The position numbers and the translations under genes were made by a program. Below, piece by piece: positions 8,918 through 17,014 of a DNA stretch of 33,480 nt. Numbering within the stretch: the stretch's first letter is position 1; every line of letters begins with the position of its first letter. The DNA lies in NCBI GenBank assembly GCA_002483425.1, contig DLHW01000053.1:1-33480 (forward strand). The letters are read 5' to 3'. The notes below the pieces were generated by a model. That model did no database searches, was not told where the DNA came from, and saw only the letters and a program-made list of their open reading frames with translations. The DNA comes from Methylococcaceae bacterium UBA7658. Its GTDB lineage: Bacteria > Pseudomonadota > Gammaproteobacteria > Methylococcales > Methylomonadaceae.

Positions 8918-9868
8918 ATGCGTTTAATCATAGGGATACCGCGCCAGCCTTGTTTCCATAACGGATGCGTTCTAACGATAGGGAATTTTGACGGAGTGCA
9001 TTTGGGCCATAAGGCCGTGGTGCAGAAATTGGCCGAACGAGGCAAGCAATTATCATTGCCAGCGGTTGTTATGATTTTCGAACCGCAACCCTTGGAATTT
9101 TTTCTGGGCGATAATGCGCCGCCGCGCCTGGCCAGGTTACGCGAGAAGGTTGATCAACTCCGGAAACTGCCCGTTGATGATTTGATCATTGTGCGATTTA
9201 ATAAACAACTAGCAGACTATGAACCGGCGGCATTTGTCGATCAGATCTTAGTTAAAAGTTTGAATATTAAGCATCTGGTGATCGGCGATGATTTTCGGTT
9301 CGGTAAAGCCCGGCAAGGCGACTTTACCTTACTCAAGGAGAAAGCTGAAAACTGGGGGTTCGAGGTTGAAGATACCGGATCTTTATTAGTCGACGGGGAA
9401 CGGGTCAGTAGTACTTTAATAAGACAAGCGTTAGGCCGGGATGATTTGATAGCAGCAAAAAATCTGCTGGGTTACGATTATTCGATTTGCGGTCGGGTTA
9501 TTCATGGCGATAAGCGCGGCAGGATGATAGGTTATCCGACTGCCAATGTAAGAATGCTTAGGAAGACCGCGCCAGTGAACGGTGTTTTTGCTGTAACGGT
9601 GACAGGAGTCGGCGAGTCGGAAATCGCCGGGGTAGCCAACGTTGGGGTGCGGCCTACTGTCGATGGCGGCAATAAGATGATCTTGGAAGTTTATTTATTT
9701 AACTTCGATCACGACATTTACGGACGTAAGATTACCGTGCATTTTAAAAAGAAGATCAGGCCGGAACGCCGTTTCCAGTCGGTTGAAGAGCTTCGGACTC
9801 AAATAATAAATGATGTGGCGGACGCTAAAAGTGTTTTCGCCGCACCGATAATTGTAGACAATGGATGA
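8918..9868 (+). CDS. ribF: Bifunctional riboflavin kinase / FMN adenylyltransferase
   Basis: The 316-residue enzyme makes FMN from riboflavin and then FAD. The N-terminal nucleotidyltransferase half shows IGNFDGVHLGH at residues 21-31 and VIGDDFRFGKARQGDF. The C-terminal flavokinase half shows RMIGYPTANVRM and GVANVGVRPTVDGG, and ends after a beta-rich stretch with IYGRKITVHFKKKIRPE. Length is normal. Its TGA overlaps the ileS ATG in ATGA, so the two are translationally coupled. No clear Shine-Dalgarno precedes its own ATG. Confidence 0.96.
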   Translation: MRLIIGIPRQPCFHNGCVLTIGNFDGVHLGHKAVVQKLAERGKQLSLPAVVMIFEPQPLEFFLGDNAPPRLARLREKVDQLRKLPVDDLIIVRFNKQLADYEPAAFVDQILVKSLNIKHLVIGDDFRFGKARQGDFTLLKEKAENWGFEVEDTGSLLVDGERVSSTLIRQALGRDDLIAAKNLLGYDYSICGRVIHGDKRGRMIGYPTANVRMLRKTAPVNGVFAVTVTGVGESEIAGVANVGVRPTVDGGNKMILEVYLFNFDHDIYGRKITVHFKKKIRPERRFQSVEELRTQIINDVADAKSVFAAPIIVDNG

Positions 9869-12699
9869 TAACTTTGGATTATAAAAGCACACTTAATTTA
9901 CCGAACACGGCGTTTCCCATGAAGGGCAATCTGGCCCAGCGTGAACCCGAACGCTTAAAACACTGGCAAGAACTTGATTTGTATCAAGCAATCAGGTTGG
10001 AAATGCAGGGTCGGCCTAAATTTATTTTACACGACGGTCCGCCTTACGCCAACGGCGAAATTCATATCGGTCACGCGGTCAATAAAGTGCTGAAAGACAT
10101 TATCATTAAATCCAAAACGTTAAGCGGATTCGATGCGCCTTATGTTCCCGGTTGGGATTGCCACGGCTTGCCGATAGAACTGCAAGTCGAAAAAAAAGTC
10201 GGCAAAGCCGGTACTAAAGTCGCTCCGGATGCATTTCGTAAAGCCTGCCGGGAATACGCCGGCAAACAAGTGGCTATCCAAAAAGAAGCGTTTATTCGTT
10301 TGGGTATATTAGGCGGCTGGGATAAGCCTTATCTGACGATGGATTTTGGCTTTGAAGCCGGTATTGTGCGTACTTTAGGCGCTATCGCCCAAAAAGGCCA
10401 TATCATAAAAGGCGCGAAACCGGTGCATTGGTGCACCGATTGCGGTTCGGCTTTGGCGGAGGCCGAGGTCGAATACGAAGACAAGCGTTCGCCTGCAATC
10501 GACGTCCGGTTTCAGGTTGTAGACGAAACGGGTTTTCTGGCGGCTTGTCATCATGTGCCTGCGCATGATGGGCAAGGACCAGTATCGGTCGTCATTTGGA
10601 CGACCACGCCTTGGACATTGCCCGCCAATCAAGCGGTTGCGCTGAATCCGGATCTGGAATACGCCGTCGTTCAGTGCGTTAAAGAAGGAAAGCAGGAACG
10701 CTTAGTGCTCGCGGAAGCCTTACTCAAGGATGCTATGGCGCGCTACGAAATCGAGCACTATCAAGTCGTCGCCTACTGCAAGGGCAGCGCATTGGAACAT
10801 CAATTATTGCACCATCCGTTCTACGATAGACAAGTTCCGGTCATTTTAGGCGATCATGTTACTACCGACGCCGGTACGGGGGCTGTTCATACCGCGCCCG
10901 GGCACGGTCAAGACGACTATGCGGCAGGTCTAAAATACAATTTGCCGGTGGATAATCCCGTAGGCGCGGACGGTGTTTTTCTCCCGAAGACTGAATTTTT
11001 TGCGGGACAGCACGTGTTTAATGCAAACACCCAGGTGCTGGAAGTTTTACAAAACAACGGTAAATTACTGCATAATCAGGCGATTCTTCATAGTTACCCG
11101 CATTGCTGGCGGCATAAGACGCCCATCATTTTCAGAGCGACGCCGCAATGGTTTATTTCCATGACTCAAAACGGCTTGCGCGAACAAGCGCTTAATGAAA
11201 TTAAACGCGTCGAATGGATACCGGATTGGGGGCAGGCGCGCATCGAAAGCATGCTGGAAGGCCGCCCGGACTGGTGTATTTCCCGGCAGCGCACTTGGGG
11301 CGTTCCAATTGCATTCTTTGCCGATAAGGAAACCGGCGAATTGCATCCGCGTACCGGCGAGCTGATCGAGCACGTCGCCAAGCGCATTGAGGAAAAAGGC
11401 ATCGACGCCTGGTTTGAATTGGATGCGAAAGAACTTCTGGGCGATGAAGCCGGACGTTATCAGAAAATGACCGATACTTTGGATGTTTGGTTTGATTCCG
11501 GCGTAACCCATGCTTGCGTCCTGGATAAAAATGCGGAGCTGCATTTCCCCGCCGATTTGTATCTGGAAGGCTCGGATCAACACCGCGGCTGGTTTCAGTC
11601 GTCACTGTTGGCGTCGGTTGCTAAAAATGGCGTTGCGCCTTATAAGGCTGTATTAACCCACGGTTTTACGGTCGACGCCGAGGGCAAAAAAATGTCCAAA
11701 TCCAAGGGCAATGTGGTTGCGCCGCAGTCCGTAGTGAAGAATTTGGGCGCCGATGTCTTGCGATTATGGGTAGCGTCCACCGATTACCGGGGCGAGATGT
11801 CGGTATCAAACGAAATTTTAAGCCGGACATCCGACAGTTATCGCAAGTTGCGTAATACCGCTCGTTTTATCTTAGCAAACTTGGACGATTTCGATCCCGC
11901 GAAAGATAAAATGGCTGTTCAAGATCTTGTGGCTTTAGATCGTTGGGTACTGGATCGGGCTTATCAACTGCAGGAAGAGCTAATCGCGCATTACGATGCG
12001 TATCAATTTCAGCAAGTGATTCAAAAGATTCACCATTTCTGTGCTTTCGATCTTAGCAGCTTTTACTTAGATGTCACTAAAGACCGGCAATATACCTGTA
12101 AAGCCAAGGGGACAGCGCGGCGGTCGACTCAAACCGCCCTGTATCACGTGTTGGAAGCCTTGGTGCGCTGGCTGGCGCCCATCCTTAGTTATACCGCCGA
12201 TGAAATCTGGTCTTATATGCCGGGCAATCGCAGTACGTCGATATTTTTGGAAACTTGGTATGAAGGATTGCAGCCTTTAGATCGCGATACAGACATGAAC
12301 CGTGAATTTTGGCGGCAAATTATGGCGGTCCGGCCGACTGTCAGTAAAGAGCTTGAAAAAAGTAGAACCAAGGGAGAAATCGGAGCTTCATTGAATGCAG
12401 AAATCGAGCTTTACTGCAACGAAGCGTATTTTACTTTGCTAAATCGCTTGGATAATGAGTTGCATTTCCTATTGATTACATCAAATGCGTCCGTCGTTGC
12501 CGAGCAATTCAGTCCGGACGATGCGATTCAAACCGATCTTGAAGGGCTTAAATTAAAAGTGATCGTATCGGAGCATCAAAAGTGCGTCCGCTGCTGGCAT
12601 CAGCGTTACGATGTCGGCGAACATGCGGATCATCCCGAATTGTGCGGACGGTGCGTTGAAAATGTCGATGGCGACGGCGAGCAACGCCGGTATGCGTGA
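9865..12699 (+). CDS. ileS: Isoleucyl-tRNA synthetase
   Basis: This 944-residue class I synthetase charges tRNA-Ile. The HIGH motif is at residues 67-70 in PPYANGEIHIGH, and the KMSKS loop is at 609-613. The CP1 editing domain lies between them, with VIWTTTPWTLPANQAV and GTGAVHTAPGHGQDDY. The C-terminal zinc finger has cysteines at 907, 910, 927 and 930. This is the eubacterial type with a C-terminal zinc site. It overlaps ribF by four bases and the start of lspA by eight. Confidence 0.98.
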   Translation: MITLDYKSTLNLPNTAFPMKGNLAQREPERLKHWQELDLYQAIRLEMQGRPKFILHDGPPYANGEIHIGHAVNKVLKDIIIKSKTLSGFDAPYVPGWDCHGLPIELQVEKKVGKAGTKVAPDAFRKACREYAGKQVAIQKEAFIRLGILGGWDKPYLTMDFGFEAGIVRTLGAIAQKGHIIKGAKPVHWCTDCGSALAEAEVEYEDKRSPAIDVRFQVVDETGFLAACHHVPAHDGQGPVSVVIWTTTPWTLPANQAVALNPDLEYAVVQCVKEGKQERLVLAEALLKDAMARYEIEHYQVVAYCKGSALEHQLLHHPFYDRQVPVILGDHVTTDAGTGAVHTAPGHGQDDYAAGLKYNLPVDNPVGADGVFLPKTEFFAGQHVFNANTQVLEVLQNNGKLLHNQAILHSYPHCWRHKTPIIFRATPQWFISMTQNGLREQALNEIKRVEWIPDWGQARIESMLEGRPDWCISRQRTWGVPIAFFADKETGELHPRTGELIEHVAKRIEEKGIDAWFELDAKELLGDEAGRYQKMTDTLDVWFDSGVTHACVLDKNAELHFPADLYLEGSDQHRGWFQSSLLASVAKNGVAPYKAVLTHGFTVDAEGKKMSKSKGNVVAPQSVVKNLGADVLRLWVASTDYRGEMSVSNEILSRTSDSYRKLRNTARFILANLDDFDPAKDKMAVQDLVALDRWVLDRAYQLQEELIAHYDAYQFQQVIQKIHHFCAFDLSSFYLDVTKDRQYTCKAKGTARRSTQTALYHVLEALVRWLAPILSYTADEIWSYMPGNRSTSIFLETWYEGLQPLDRDTDMNREFWRQIMAVRPTVSKELEKSRTKGEIGASLNAEIELYCNEAYFTLLNRLDNELHFLLITSNASVVAEQFSPDDAIQTDLEGLKLKVIVSEHQKCVRCWHQRYDVGEHADHPELCGRCVENVDGDGEQRRYA

Positions 12700-13186
12700 G
12701 TCCGGTATGTTGAAATGGTTGTGGTTGTCATTGTTGGCCATCGTCTTGGATCAGGTCAGCAAACTGGCGATAGCCGGGAACATGCAGTTGCACGAATCGA
12801 TCCCGTTGCTGCCGTATTTCAATTTGACTTATGTCCATAATACCGGCGCGGCGTTCAGTTTTTTAAGCGAAGCGGGCGGCTGGCAGCGCTGGTTTTTCGC
12901 GGCGCTGGCTGTAATGATCAGCGTCATTTTGTCGCTGTGGCTGGCGCGTTTGCAAAAACATGAAACGCTGTTGGCAGTGGCGTTAGCGTTGGTATTAGGC
13001 GGCGCGGTCGGAAATCTGATTGATCGCTTGCTATACGGTTACGTCATCGACTTCCTGGATGTCTTTTACGGTGCCTGGCATTGGCCGGCCTTCAATGTCG
13101 CCGATTCGGCCATTACCTTGGGCGTCGCGCTGCTGCTTGCCGAATCGTGGGGCTTCGGCGGAAAACCTAAAGACGGTGTTAACTGA
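12692..13186 (+). CDS. lspA: Lipoprotein signal peptidase (signal peptidase II)
   Basis: The 164-residue inner-membrane aspartic protease cleaves prolipoprotein signal peptides. Four hydrophobic helices are visible, with the family motifs NLTYVHNTGAAFSF, GGAVGNLIDRL, and the catalytic aspartates at about D120 (in GYVIDFLD) and D138 (in AFNVADSAI). The frame is open from 12611, but that start would overlap ileS by 89 bases. The ATG at 12692, preceded by GGCGAG at 12676-12681, gives the E. coli length, and ATG 12707 is an alternative. It is the last gene of the operon, and the two small lipoproteins in this window are among its possible substrates. Confidence 0.94.
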   Translation: MRESGMLKWLWLSLLAIVLDQVSKLAIAGNMQLHESIPLLPYFNLTYVHNTGAAFSFLSEAGGWQRWFFAALAVMISVILSLWLARLQKHETLLAVALALVLGGAVGNLIDRLLYGYVIDFLDVFYGAWHWPAFNVADSAITLGVALLLAESWGFGGKPKDGVN

Positions 13187-13813
13187 CGGTATTAATTTGG
13201 AGCGTTAGAGGCATCCGGCTCGATTAATTAAGGGGTGATCGATAAAAATTTCGCCGGTTATTTGCTAAGGTTTGAATTCAAACACGGAAAAGCTGCGGTC
13301 TTGACCGGATTCTTGCGGCACTACGCCATGGGTTTGAGATGATGTCGCCTTCTCTGCCCTATTTTACCGGCGTCATCTCGGGGTGGTCAAAGGAAAATTA
13401 GACGTTAGGGTTTAATAGACGGCAGCCCTGGCGCAAATACCCGAGTTGTACGATTTGAAGGCATCACAATTAGCTAATGCATGTTGGGTATTTAAGCATA
13501 AGAATTGTCAGTTGTATTGAACGGTGCATCACTGATTAAAGTCGGGCAATTATTTCCAAGCTCCAGTTTATTATGATCTGTTTCAGTATTATAGATTGGC
13601 ATATCACATTTCAAGCGGTCCCTAAAATCGCGATAGACAGGATAGCCCTCGGTGTAAGGAAAATTTTTTATCGTATTTGAATCTTTCTATGGGATTTTGC
13701 AATAAGCCGGCGACGAACACACCATTCCGAGCATTTCGGGTATGGCTATCGTCAAGCCTTAAGTCTGGCAAAATTAACTTTACAATCTTAAAAACAAATA
13801 GGAGTTCAATAAA
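13187..13813. other. 627-base stretch without a confident gene
   Basis: No intact gene is visible between lspA and the small secreted-protein gene. The stretch holds a perfect 14-base palindrome GTTTGAATTCAAAC at 13270-13283, an imperfect hairpin about 13335-13380, and on the minus strand between about 13492 and 13760 a possible degenerate coding region, listed separately. Base composition is more AT-rich and less regular in codon phase than the flanking housekeeping genes, as expected of an accessory or decaying spacer. Confidence 0.5.
13492..13760 (-). pseudogene. Possible degenerate coding remnant, unknown function
   Basis: On the minus strand, one frame is open from 13686 to the TAA at 13492-13494 and reads with protein-like composition, including NFPYTEGYPVYRDFRDRLKC and CPTLISDAPFNTTDNSYA. 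A stop at 13687-13689 closes that frame upstream. A neighbouring minus-strand frame is open upstream to about 13760 or beyond and reads NGVFVAGLLQNPIERFKYDK, joining the first near 13670 if one indel is assumed. No start codon, ribosome binding site or recognisable family was found. The C-terminal end of a frameshifted gene is one reading, and chance open frames in a spacer are the other. Low confidence. Confidence 0.3.
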
Positions 13814-14160
13814 ATGTTTTCAAAAAATCTACTCTCGCTGCAATATCTGCTTTTGCTTTATTGTCTTGCTTGGCAACGACTGCAAGCGCAGGTCAAGTAT
13901 TGACTTGTGAAAAAAGAAATGCGCCACAAAGATCAAAGTTGTCAGTTGAAGTTGAAGATTTGAAAGCAGGCGCGCTGTTCTCTGCGACTGTTTCTTCAGG
14001 CAGCAATTCAGCAACATCTGCGTCAAGCGCAGCTAATGCACTGGGTGTCGTTGAGTTTGATTTCGATAGTAGACCAAGAGATATTTTGGCAGGCGCTAAT
14101 CCTGTTGCGAGCAATTTTATAGTTGGCGGCACAGCTTCAGTCGTCATGTTTTGCGATTAA
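13814..14160 (+). pseudogene. Small secreted protein gene with apparent frameshift directly after the start
   Basis: GGAG at 13801-13804 sits nine bases before ATG 13814. Reading from this ATG gives MFSKN, then a short frame that stops near 13903. The adjacent frame, entered within the A6 run 13822-13827, reads a clean signal peptide STLAAISAFALLSCLATTASA and a mature region beginning GQVLTCEKRN and ending VVMFCD at the TAA 14158-14160. One extra base in the A or T run would give an intact 115-residue protein with an MFSKKS start. No in-frame ATG or GTG exists for the second frame, which is preceded by TAA at 13810-13812. The mature part is Ser/Ala-rich, probably beta-structured, with two cysteines at its ends. 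Function is unknown. It may be a real mutation, a sequence error, or a slippage-controlled gene. Confidence 0.7.
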
Positions 14161-14294
14161 TGCCGAATTTTCATTCTCTTAATTTGGCGCACATAGCTAA
14201 ATTGAGCGCTAGAACATATTCAGAAGCAAGTAAAGTGGTTATACGCTTTATTTTCAGAGGTTTCTTTAGCAATATAACAATGTTAACATCACTG

Positions 14295-14352
14295 TTTAGG
14301 TTTTAGGTTTTAGGTTTTAGGTTTTAGGTTTTAGGTTTTAGGTTTTAGGTTT
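14295..14352. repeat. Heptanucleotide tandem repeat (TTTTAGG)7
   Basis: Seven perfect tandem copies of TTTTAGG occupy 14301-14349, preceded by a partial copy TTTAGG at 14295-14300 and followed by TTT. The array lies 56 bases before the start codon of the next small secreted protein, a position where changes in copy number could alter promoter spacing. Confidence 0.97.
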
Positions 14353-14404
14353 GGTGTTTGAAGACTGAGATTTCATTTTTTAAATTGCTTTAAAGGAGAG
14401 ATTA

Positions 14405-14863
14405 ATGAAGTATCCTAAAATAATTGGGTTCGTATTGTCTGCGTTAGTATTCACTTTTCAAGTTAACGCGGAAACCATCGATGGGGCGGGTTCGAATTTT
14501 GGCAGCCCGGGGGCCGTAGGGACACAGGCAAAAGTCTGTGTCAAAATCGTCTTTATTAAGCGGAACTCGGGTACTTTGATCACCGGTTTAACCACGGCAA
14601 AAATCAAGCCGTTCCGGGCTGTCGAAACCAGTTTCAATCCGGTAACAGGCACTGAAGTTACGAAGAATTTTCCGTTTACCTTTAGTTTAGCGGCATCGGC
14701 GGCTCCGGTTCAGGCGGGCTTATACGATTTCTGTTTGACGCCCAAAGGTGTCGGCGTGGTTTGGCAGGCGCCGCCTAATCTTCAACATCATTATGTTATT
14801 GAGTCCGTTGTTTTAGGGACGGTTGCCGCCGATAACGGCGTTTTTATCGTGCAGTTGAATTGA
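14405..14863 (+). CDS. Small secreted protein of unknown function
   Basis: The 152-residue protein has a Sec signal peptide, MKYPKIIGFVLSALVFTFQV followed by NA, with probable cleavage before ETIDGAGS. The mature protein of about 130 residues is rich in Val, Thr, Gly and Ala and looks beta-structured. It has two cysteines (KVCVKI and YDFCLTP) and no family I recognise. AAGGAG about eight bases before the ATG makes the start secure. The TTTTAGG array lies directly upstream. It resembles its neighbours at 13814, 19974 and 20551 only in size and export signal, not visibly in sequence. Confidence 0.75.
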   Translation: MKYPKIIGFVLSALVFTFQVNAETIDGAGSNFGSPGAVGTQAKVCVKIVFIKRNSGTLITGLTTAKIKPFRAVETSFNPVTGTEVTKNFPFTFSLAASAAPVQAGLYDFCLTPKGVGVVWQAPPNLQHHYVIESVVLGTVAADNGVFIVQLN

Positions 14864-14885
14864 CCCGGATTTGGAGGGTCTTTTA
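14862..14885 (+). terminator. Weak hairpin terminator after the 14405 gene
   Basis: GACCC (14862-14866) and GGGTC (14876-14880) form a five-base stem with a nine-base loop, followed by TTTT at 14881-14884. It begins inside the stop codon. The stem is short, so this is tentative. Confidence 0.4.
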
Positions 14886-14974
14886 AAACACGCAGCACCG
14901 GATTTTGTTCGATTCCAAATAAGTATACGGCGTTCCCTGCCAGTTTAAGTTTTTTCGAGCCGGAGCGCGATAAC

Positions 14975-15010
14975 GGCTAGAGAATAGAACAGTGATTCAA
15001 TTCTCTAGCC
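14975..15010. repeat. Perfect inverted repeat, 11-base arms
   Basis: GGCTAGAGAAT (14975-14985) is the exact reverse complement of ATTCTCTAGCC (15000-15010), with a 14-base loop. It lies between two converging genes, about 90 bases past the end of the minus-strand SBP56 gene. No T-run follows on either strand, so a transcript-end stabilising structure is as likely as a terminator. Confidence 0.6.
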
Positions 15011-15101
15011 TGTCGAAAGGCGGTGTGTGTTTCATCAGTTCAACACGCACGGGTCAAACATTAAAAGATCAAATCAATAGAAAAGAATATTGCTTAACCT
15101 G

Positions 15102-16442
15102 CTATTTTTTTCCATACAAACTGTTCGCGCCGAAGACCATTTGATGCGGACGGCCTAGTTTTTCTTTAGCGAAATCCAAAGCGATTTTTTCTTTTAACTC
15201 CTTGCCGTTCCAGTCGTAAGCCTTAAAGAATTGTTCGTTATCATTGCCTTTTTTATCCCAGTTGGCGAGCAGGGACGAGGTGTAGTAAAGCCGTTTGCCG
15301 TCCCAACTCGAAGACACCATGTTGACTTGCGCACCGATTTTATGTTCGTAGACTTGTTTCGGTTTGAACGGATCGCTGATGTCGAACAGGCGGGTCATAC
15401 CATCCATGAAGGTGTTTGCCCAAAGAAAGTTGTCGTCGCTGGATATCGAAATATCGACCGGCAAGGGAATCTTGCTGGGATCGCCGATGTCGGCGACATC
15501 CTTAGCTTGCCATTCGCCTTTCGGATCTTTGTAAAGCAGCCAGATTTTCGAGGTTAAAGCGGTGCTGGTGAAGCAATAATCGTGCTTTTCATCCCATGCG
15601 CAACGGATTTCCAGCGGCGCGCCCGGCACGTCGAATACTTTTTTCGGCTGCTTGGTGTGCAAATCCCATTGCACTACCGTATTGCCGAAACGTTTCATCG
15701 CTTCGGGGTCGGCGAGCATTTTGCCGAAATCCATCATGTAGTTCGACCAGCCGGTAAAGGACGAAGTCAGCATGACATTGTGACGCGGCATCACGCGCAG
15801 GTCGTAACCGTATCCGTCGGCTAACTTGCCGGTTTTCACCGCGCCGCCTAAGTCGCTGTCGGTAGGCATCCAATGCGTGTCGATGAATTTGCCGTCGTTC
15901 GTATATTCCACTAAGCCGGTGCGTCCGCCGTGATCTTTGTTGTTGGATAAGCCGGTCATTATCATCCGTCCGGGTAAAGCGTATGTGGTGTGCGGACCCA
16001 CCACGCCACCGCTCTTGCCGACGAAGTCGGTAATCGTATTAGTTAACGCGGGTTTGGACGGATCGGTGTGAATGTCGAAGATAAAGATTTTGCTGGTGTC
16101 CAACCCCGCCGCCCAAAGATAGTGCCGGTCGTCGGTGACGCCGGAATGATGGGCTTCGTTGCGTCCACCGACCGATAGTTGATTGACGGCTTTGCCGTAA
16201 GTCTTGGACTTCGGATTAACGTCGACAGTGACCAGTTTATCTTGCTCGTCGCCGAGGCCCTCAACGCCTAAAGTCCAAATGTAGACATAATCTTCCTGCC
16301 CGGTGATTTTAGGCGCATAAGGCGAAACACAAGTTTCATCGGCTATCGCCGAAGTTGAGAGTCCGGCAAACATGGCGGTCGATAATGCCGCCGAACAGAA
16401 ATTCTTTAGCTTGTGTAGCCGTTTTTTCGCGGTTGTATTCAT
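15102..16442 (-). CDS. Secreted SBP56 (selenium-binding protein) family protein, methanethiol oxidase-like
   Basis: This 446-residue protein has an N-terminal basic and hydrophobic signal peptide with probable cleavage after the Ala at residue 34 (TSAIA then DETC), so it is periplasmic. The mature part is a beta-propeller of the SBP56 family: VTVDVNPKSKTYGKAVNQL, NEAHHSGV (family DELHHSG), VVGPHTTYALPGRMIM (family GPHT), and IPLPVDISISSDDNFLWANT. Bacterial members include MtoX, a copper-dependent methanethiol oxidase yielding formaldehyde, sulfide and hydrogen peroxide. This protein is a divergent member, with C-terminus LGRPHQMVFG, so substrate is uncertain. It is last in a three-gene minus-strand operon. 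AGAGAGGA precedes the ATG. Confidence 0.85.
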   Translation of the reverse strand: MNTTAKKRLHKLKNFCSAALSTAMFAGLSTSAIADETCVSPYAPKITGQEDYVYIWTLGVEGLGDEQDKLVTVDVNPKSKTYGKAVNQLSVGGRNEAHHSGVTDDRHYLWAAGLDTSKIFIFDIHTDPSKPALTNTITDFVGKSGGVVGPHTTYALPGRMIMTGLSNNKDHGGRTGLVEYTNDGKFIDTHWMPTDSDLGGAVKTGKLADGYGYDLRVMPRHNVMLTSSFTGWSNYMMDFGKMLADPEAMKRFGNTVVQWDLHTKQPKKVFDVPGAPLEIRCAWDEKHDYCFTSTALTSKIWLLYKDPKGEWQAKDVADIGDPSKIPLPVDISISSDDNFLWANTFMDGMTRLFDISDPFKPKQVYEHKIGAQVNMVSSSWDGKRLYYTSSLLANWDKKGNDNEQFFKAYDWNGKELKEKIALDFAKEKLGRPHQMVFGANSLYGKK

Positions 16443-16497
16443 GTTTTTTCCTCTCTAAATTTTGATGTTGTTATAGTTATCTTAAGATTGAATCTTG

Positions 16498-16677
16498 TTA
16501 ATCGGCGGTTTCCAGTGCGCCGGATGGACATTCCCTGACTACACTTTCGATGTCTTTTGCGTTTGCTTTAGACAAGTCGACGACAAATTCGCCGTTTTCG
16601 ACTTTAAAAACATCGGGCAGCGATTTGACGCAAACACCGGCATGACAGCATTTCGATGCATCCCATTTGACTTCCAT
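16498..16677 (-). CDS. Mini-ferredoxin, divergent single [4Fe-4S] cluster protein (Fer4_19/YjdI type)
   Basis: The 59-residue protein begins MEVKWDASKCCHAGVCVKSL and ends in VVRECPSGALETAD. Cysteines are at 10, 11, 16 and 50. The KCxHAGVCVKxLPxVF block and the late CPSGAL match the divergent mono-cluster 4Fe-4S family that includes E. coli YjdI. AAGGAGG at 16684-16690 (minus strand) is a strong ribosome binding site seven bases upstream. It sits 35 bases after the DUF4242 gene and 55 bases before the SBP56 gene, so all three are probably one transcript. A role as electron carrier for the neighbouring protein, or in redox sensing, is inference. Confidence 0.85.
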   Translation of the reverse strand: MEVKWDASKCCHAGVCVKSLPDVFKVENGEFVVDLSKANAKDIESVVRECPSGALETAD

Positions 16678-16712
16678 TGCACACCTCCTTCGAGTGAATA
16701 AACGGCGGACGG

Positions 16713-16988
16713 CTAACCTTCCGCCGTGGTTGGATCGATCATGGTCTTGATCCGGGAAATTTTGTTAACCGGAAATCCGCCTTGTTCGGCGTGTTCCCGC
16801 ACCGTTACCTCGTCAGGTGCTATGTAAACGCAATACACCTTGTCGTCGGTCACGTAGCTTTCCAGCCATTGGATTTTTGGCCCCATTCTGCTCAAGATAC
16901 CGCAGGATTTTTGCGAGATGCCTTGCAATTGCCCGGTAGTTAGGGCGCCAGCGCCGGGAATTTCTCGTTCGATTATATATTTGGGCAT
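16713..16988 (-). CDS. DUF4242 (SCO4226-like) small protein
   Basis: The 91-residue protein MPKYIIEREIPGAGALT... has the DUF4242 pattern: a first strand with REIPGAG, a helix ISQKSCGILSRMGPKIQWLESYV, and then VYCVYIAPDEVTVREHAEQGGFPVNKISRI. From memory, the structurally known member SCO4226 of Streptomyces is a nickel-binding ferredoxin-like-fold protein, but function is generally unknown. The frame extends nine codons upstream, but AGGAG about nine bases before the ATG at 16988 sets the start. It leads the operon with the mini-ferredoxin and SBP56 genes, and a TetR-type operator lies 30 bases upstream of it. Confidence 0.85.
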   Translation of the reverse strand: MPKYIIEREIPGAGALTTGQLQGISQKSCGILSRMGPKIQWLESYVTDDKVYCVYIAPDEVTVREHAEQGGFPVNKISRIKTMIDPTTAEG

Positions 16989-17014
16989 AACTTTGTTCTC
17001 CTTAAGTAATATCA

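Noticed and set aside
12611..12691. Longer N-terminus for lspA
   Set aside because: It would overlap ileS by 89 bases and add about 27 residues not found in the family; ATG 12692 gives the E. coli length.
13270..13283. 14-base palindrome GTTTGAATTCAAAC as an operator
   Set aside because: It is AT-rich, short, contains a common EcoRI-type core, and is far from any start codon, so chance cannot be excluded.
13677..13910. 77-codon plus-strand open frame spanning the spacer and the start of the secreted-protein gene
   Set aside because: It lacks a ribosome binding site and runs out of frame through the signal peptide of the secreted protein; composition is not protein-like.
14295..14352. Telomere or CRISPR interpretation of the TTTTAGG array
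   Set aside because: There are no spacers between the units, the array is internal to a gene-rich chromosomal region, and seven copies of a heptamer fit a simple tandem repeat.
15231..15873. Several open frames of 80-108 codons overlapping the SBP56 gene on both strands
   Set aside because: They are shadows of the long SBP56 frame, with no start signals or family resemblance.
16495..16701. Plus-strand 68-codon open frame
   Set aside because: It is antisense to the mini-ferredoxin gene, which has a strong ribosome binding site and conserved cysteines.
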